This document shows positions 6,502 through 9,659 of a stretch of 9,659 nt of DNA, piece after piece. Position 1 is the first letter of the stretch; each line of letters begins with the position of its first letter. This DNA comes from an uncultured Bacteroides sp. (GTDB lineage: Bacteria > Bacteroidota > Bacteroidia > Bacteroidales > Bacteroidaceae): positions 1-9,659 of the forward strand of contig USSR01000222.1 in assembly GCA_900557355.1 (NCBI GenBank). Direction: 5' to 3'. Position numbers and translations under genes: made by a program. The notes beneath the pieces were generated by a model, which searched no databases, was not told where the DNA came from, and saw nothing but the letters and a program-made list of their open reading frames with translations.

Positions 6502-9011
6502 TTTTTCTCTTGTTTAGTTTGAAGGGATTGAATGTATTGACGAATATTCTCCTGATCTTCCGCACGGGCTGCTTCCCGCTTCTTATCATAATAGTTGTAG
6601 AAGTCGAGATCCTTTTGCGACCAGTTGTTCGCTTCGCGGTAGTCTCCGATAAAAGGTACAAGCAAATCAATCCAAAGAGCCACTTTTCGTATTTCCTGCG
6701 GAGTCAACTTAGTACCTCCATGTCCGCTTTCCAGACGTTTAATCAGATTACTCGTGTTAGAACCTGCAAAATAAGGGGGCAGCAATGTAGGTTCGGACAA
6801 AGCACTGATCCAGTTTACTTCCGGATGGTGTGCATTACCTCGCCATGCTCCTCCGTCTTTATTCTGGGTAGCATGGGTCAAACTCAAATACGAATCCGTA
6901 TATTTTCTTTTGCTTGGTTTATCCATTACTTTCAATTCACCTTTCAAGCTCATTGGCTGCTTCACTCCATCGTGACAAGAGATACAATGTCTGTCCCAGA
7001 TAGGCTGGATTTCTTTCAGGTAACTGAAATTGCGTTCACCCATCTCATCTTCCGGAGCCAATGCCTTGATACCTTTGTTCATGGCCATAGATACCGGATG
7101 CCCTGCTACGGGAACCGTATTCTTATGCTCGTGGCATCCTACGCAACTCTGCACCTCGTTCGGTTGCAAAGTAGACCAGCTACGCATCGTCTGCACGACA
7201 CGTCCGTTTTCATCCAATGCCTGAAAATATAGAGGTTTGCGTGCAGGCACTTTAAAGAAAGCAGAACCATCGGGCTGTACTTCCGTCACCCCCAACACTC
7301 TCTTCACGTCCCAAGCTGCATTACCTACTCCTACAGGAGAGCTCATGATAGCTCCTCCCCCTTTATCATTACCATTCACTTCGCCTACACCCGCTGCACG
7401 GAACTGGATTTCTACCACACGCAACTGTTTGATTGTACCCGGCTTCACTCCTTTCAATCCGTTACCTTCGTAGATATTCTGCATGTAATATACACCCTCA
7501 TTCTTTGTATAATCTACCGAAGACGAACGGCGGAACGGACGTTTGCGAGGAGCAACCAATACAGGTTGATTGCAGGATATACGCGTATCGGAAACCAATA
7601 ACTCACGTTCTCCATCCGCATTCATCCAGTAAACGCCAAATTCCATCGGATGTCCGACGTAATAGCCCAACGGAGTATAGGAAATTAAAAATTCCGTCTC
7701 ACTCAACGGGAAAGGGTGCTGAAACTGATCAGTAAACTTCCCGTAGCCGTCAATACGTTCCGGTTCCGGCTTGTGAACCGGAGCTACGAACATGACACCT
7801 TCATTCTCATCACGTCCGGCTTCGGGATCTATAATACCCAATTTGCCATGTTGAGGAGTATGATGCCCCATAAAAACTCCCATCAACTTACGAGTGCCGG
7901 GGATTTGGCGGATCTGTGCCACCGTTGTCGGGAACCAGCTGTTCATTCCGTAATATTCTGCCTGCCCTGTTCCATCGGGATTCATCTGGAAAAGAGGTTG
8001 CGCCCATACCTGTCCGCGGTCATTGTAATCCCAACGAGTATAAACCACACGACCGTCATCCAACAGAGTCGGGGTAACAGTGTGCACCTGATCGAAACCG
8101 ACCTGACGCATATAACGTCCTTCCCTATCGCAGAGATACATATTGCTGACTTCCGTAAACCAACAGTCTACCGTGCTTCCACAACGGGTAGAATTGAAAA
8201 GGATATTATCATCCGGCAAGTAAATACCTTCAATATCGGCATGTCCTTTTCCAAAAGTCAACTGTTTGATTTCACGTGTCTTCAAATCCATTTCATACAG
8301 ATGAAAGTCATCCTCCTTACGGGACTTCTTCCAGGAGAAAAGCAAGTGTTGACCGTCGAAGTGGAGGTTCGGATCACGAACCACTCCTTCTTCATCTGTC
8401 AACAGCGTTTCTACCTCCGCCCAGATACCATTCATCTTCAGCTTCGCCAACGCGCCGCCCGCAATGTAATTACATTCGGCACGGGCATCCGAAACACCTT
8501 CGGTATAAGCAAAGAAAGAAGGACGCAACGTTCTGTACTTTGTAAAAACAATCTCCGGTTTATCGGTTGTGAAGGCTGTCAAACGCTTGATACGTCTTTG
8601 TTCACACGCTTTCAGATAAGACTGGAAAGCCGTTTCGATACTTTCCGGAGTATTAGTCACGGAAGTGTTGATGTTCAGTTTCTGCAAACGCACGGAAAGT
8701 TCCTGATTAAAACTCTTACTAAACCAGTCTACATCACCCGTTGTGCCATCCTGCAACCACCAATCGTAATAGACCGGATAAGTACGTGTCAATCTCCGGT
8801 GCACGGCTTTGATCTTGTTTTCTATCTCTTCCTGATTACCTTTCTTTTTTATCGCCTGAACTTCCACATATTTCTTCTGAATCTCGACGATAAAACCTTT
8901 CGCGTCGGTAGGCTGAAGGGAAGTGTCTTTCGTCTGCCATGCTACGATGGAGAGGAACACACAGCATGCCATCCCACACTTCAACAGCTTCATTAATTTC
9001 GATCTTATCAT
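6498..9011 (-). CDS. Exported HzsA-related (hydrazine synthase alpha-like) di-haem c protein with beta-propeller
   Basis: Predicted periplasmic cytochrome resembling the hydrazine synthase alpha subunit; its reaction here is unknown. Seen in the sequence: a signal sequence (hydrophobic residues about 13-25), a helical N-terminal region (about 36-145), and TolB/PD40-like propeller strands (about 200-480, e.g. DPNLHFDGQHLLFSW at 213-227, a Cys-rich NSTRCGSTVDCWF at 273-285, and QHPFPLSETEFLISY at 431-445). A middle/C-terminal cytochrome part follows, with CVGCH at 623-627 (bases 7131-7145) and CISCH at 676-680 (bases 6972-6986). The second site sits in the common IQPIWDRHCISCHDG context. Length is close to anammox HzsA (about 800 residues, from memory). 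The start is uncertain: ATG at 9011 follows an A-rich AAGAAGATAAA leader, while ATG at 8993 (MKLLKCG) gives a more typical signal peptide. The stop overlaps the next start, which implies coupled expression. No Tyr lies four residues after the first haem His, where I recall HzsA having its unusual haem ligand. Family call fairly sure; function not. Confidence 0.83.
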   Translation of the reverse strand: MIRSKLMKLLKCGMACCVFLSIVAWQTKDTSLQPTDAKGFIVEIQKKYVEVQAIKKKGNQEEIENKIKAVHRRLTRTYPVYYDWWLQDGTTGDVDWFSKSFNQELSVRLQKLNINTSVTNTPESIETAFQSYLKACEQRRIKRLTAFTTDKPEIVFTKYRTLRPSFFAYTEGVSDARAECNYIAGGALAKLKMNGIWAEVETLLTDEEGVVRDPNLHFDGQHLLFSWKKSRKEDDFHLYEMDLKTREIKQLTFGKGHADIEGIYLPDDNILFNSTRCGSTVDCWFTEVSNMYLCDREGRYMRQVGFDQVHTVTPTLLDDGRVVYTRWDYNDRGQVWAQPLFQMNPDGTGQAEYYGMNSWFPTTVAQIRQIPGTRKLMGVFMGHHTPQHGKLGIIDPEAGRDENEGVMFVAPVHKPEPERIDGYGKFTDQFQHPFPLSETEFLISYTPLGYYVGHPMEFGVYWMNADGERELLVSDTRISCNQPVLVAPRKRPFRRSSSVDYTKNEGVYYMQNIYEGNGLKGVKPGTIKQLRVVEIQFRAAGVGEVNGNDKGGGAIMSSPVGVGNAAWDVKRVLGVTEVQPDGSAFFKVPARKPLYFQALDENGRVVQTMRSWSTLQPNEVQSCVGCHEHKNTVPVAGHPVSMAMNKGIKALAPEDEMGERNFSYLKEIQPIWDRHCISCHDGVKQPMSLKGELKVMDKPSKRKYTDSYLSLTHATQNKDGGAWRGNAHHPEVNWISALSEPTLLPPYFAGSNTSNLIKRLESGHGGTKLTPQEIRKVALWIDLLVPFIGDYREANNWSQKDLDFYNYYDKKREAARAEDQENIRQYIQSLQTKQEKK

Positions 9012-9022
9012 TTTATCTTCTT

Positions 9023-9042
9023 ATTTACCTTAAATTTACCTT
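9023..9042 (-). repeat. Short direct repeat upstream of the HzsA-related gene
   Basis: AAGGTAAAT occurs twice with an 11-bp period (plus-strand ATTTACCTT at 9023-9031 and 9034-9042) in the 47-bp gap between deoC and the HzsA-related gene. It is close to one helical turn, which could suit a tandem protein site. It may equally be chance in A/T-rich leader sequence. Confidence 0.3.
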
Positions 9043-9058
9043 CCTGAAAAAAGAACGA

Positions 9059-9659
9059 TTACAAACCTTTCTTCAGCTCCTTATAGGATTCTACAATCTG
9101 AATACCGCTTGATGTACCAATACGGGTAGCGCCCGCCTGAATCAATGCCAACGCAGAATCCAGATCACGAATACCACCTGCTGCTTTCACTCCGATAGTA
9201 GGTCCTACCACACGACGCATCAATGCTACATCATGCACTGTTGCTCCTGCCGTACCGAATCCGGTAGAGGTTTTCACAAAATCCACTCCGGCTTCTTTAG
9301 CTATACGACATACGGTTTCTTTCTCTTCATCCGTCAGATAGCAAGTTTCAAGAATGACCTTACAGATCACACCGGCAGGTTTGCAGATAGAAACCATGTC
9401 TTCAATTTCTTTCTTTACGATTTCAGTCTGTCCTTTCTGTAAAGCACGAACATTAATGACTGTATCTATTTCAGTAGCACCTTTAGCAATGGCATCACGG
9501 GTTTCAAATGCTTTGCACTCTACTGTGTTCTGTCCCAATGGAAAACCGATAGCGGCTCCTACACGCACTCCCGATCCTTCAAGCAACTTCACACAAGTTT
9601 CTATTTCCGCAGGATTGATGGCTACCATCGCAAACTGATACTGACGGGCTTCCGCACTA
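9059..9659 (-). CDS. deoC: Deoxyribose-phosphate aldolase, 5' part missing (cut by window edge)
   Basis: Cleaves 2-deoxy-D-ribose 5-phosphate to acetaldehyde and glyceraldehyde 3-phosphate in the cytoplasm, in deoxynucleoside catabolism. About 199 codons plus a TAA stop are present. The frame stays open to the right edge (it reads ...SAEARQYQFAM before VAINP), so the ATG at 9628 is an internal Met, not the start. Class I aldolase TIM-barrel hallmarks are visible: the EIDTVINV strand carrying the conserved Asp, the Schiff-base Lys in FVKTSTGFG, the second active-site Lys in GVKAAGGIRD, and a phosphate-binding GATRIGTSSG near the C-terminus. It lies 47 bp upstream of the HzsA-related gene on the same strand. 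No terminator hairpin is visible between them, so readthrough is possible, but I infer no functional link. The identification is firm. Confidence 0.96.
   Translation of the reverse strand, partial: SAEARQYQFAMVAINPAEIETCVKLLEGSGVRVGAAIGFPLGQNTVECKAFETRDAIAKGATEIDTVINVRALQKGQTEIVKKEIEDMVSICKPAGVICKVILETCYLTDEEKETVCRIAKEAGVDFVKTSTGFGTAGATVHDVALMRRVVGPTIGVKAAGGIRDLDSALALIQAGATRIGTSSGIQIVESYKELKKGL

Noticed and set aside
7716..8996. Long open frame on the plus strand (426 codons) opposite the HzsA-related gene
   Set aside because: No domain, signal or motif is recognisable, and it is antisense to a well-supported propeller coding sequence. It is a composition artefact.
4699..9011. Calling the pair a true hydrazine synthase (hzsA and hzsBC)
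   Set aside because: Architecture agrees, but a key ligand position I recall from anammox HzsA is not conserved, and no anammox partner genes are present. Only 'hydrazine-synthase-like' is supported.

Overview
The window looks like a Bacteroidales chromosome, most likely Bacteroides. The evidence is the moderate GC content, the A-rich leaders without strong Shine-Dalgarno boxes, and the protein sequence flavour. This assignment comes from pattern recognition, not a database search. All six genes are on the minus strand, so transcription runs from high to low coordinates. No gap exceeds 70 bases, and I see no RNA gene, mobile element or CRISPR array.

In transcription order: (1) the C-terminal part of deoC (deoxyribose-phosphate aldolase), cut by the right edge; (2) after 47 bp, an exported 837-residue protein with a TolB/PD40-like beta-propeller and two CxxCH haem c motifs, resembling the alpha subunit of hydrazine synthase (HzsA-related); (3) overlapping it by 4 bp (ATGA), an exported 600-residue YVTN-type beta-propeller fused to a di-haem MauG/cytochrome c peroxidase domain, i.e. 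the architecture of hydrazine synthase beta plus gamma in one chain; (4) after 58 bp, a small exported beta-propeller protein with repeated xNGx motifs; (5) after 40 bp, a cytoplasmic 376-residue protein with tandem RidA-like folds resembling chorismatases (FkbO/Hyg5/XanB2 type); (6) after 29 bp, a ResB-CcsA (CcsBA) fusion, the System II cytochrome c haem lyase. A G-rich stretch with an 11-G run lies beyond the last gene.

Genes 2-6 read as one operon. Its two exported cytochromes (four haem c sites in total) would need the haem lyase at its end, and the two extra proteins may be accessory or may supply or bind a small molecule. This is the notable content: a hydrazine-synthase-like complex with its own cytochrome c maturation protein in a probable gut anaerobe that is not an anammox organism. 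Hydrazine synthesis is not implied. What the homology supports is a shared scaffold (propeller-cytochrome alpha subunit, second propeller, di-haem peroxidase-like module) whose substrate is unknown. deoC is probably a separate metabolic gene that happens to lie upstream.
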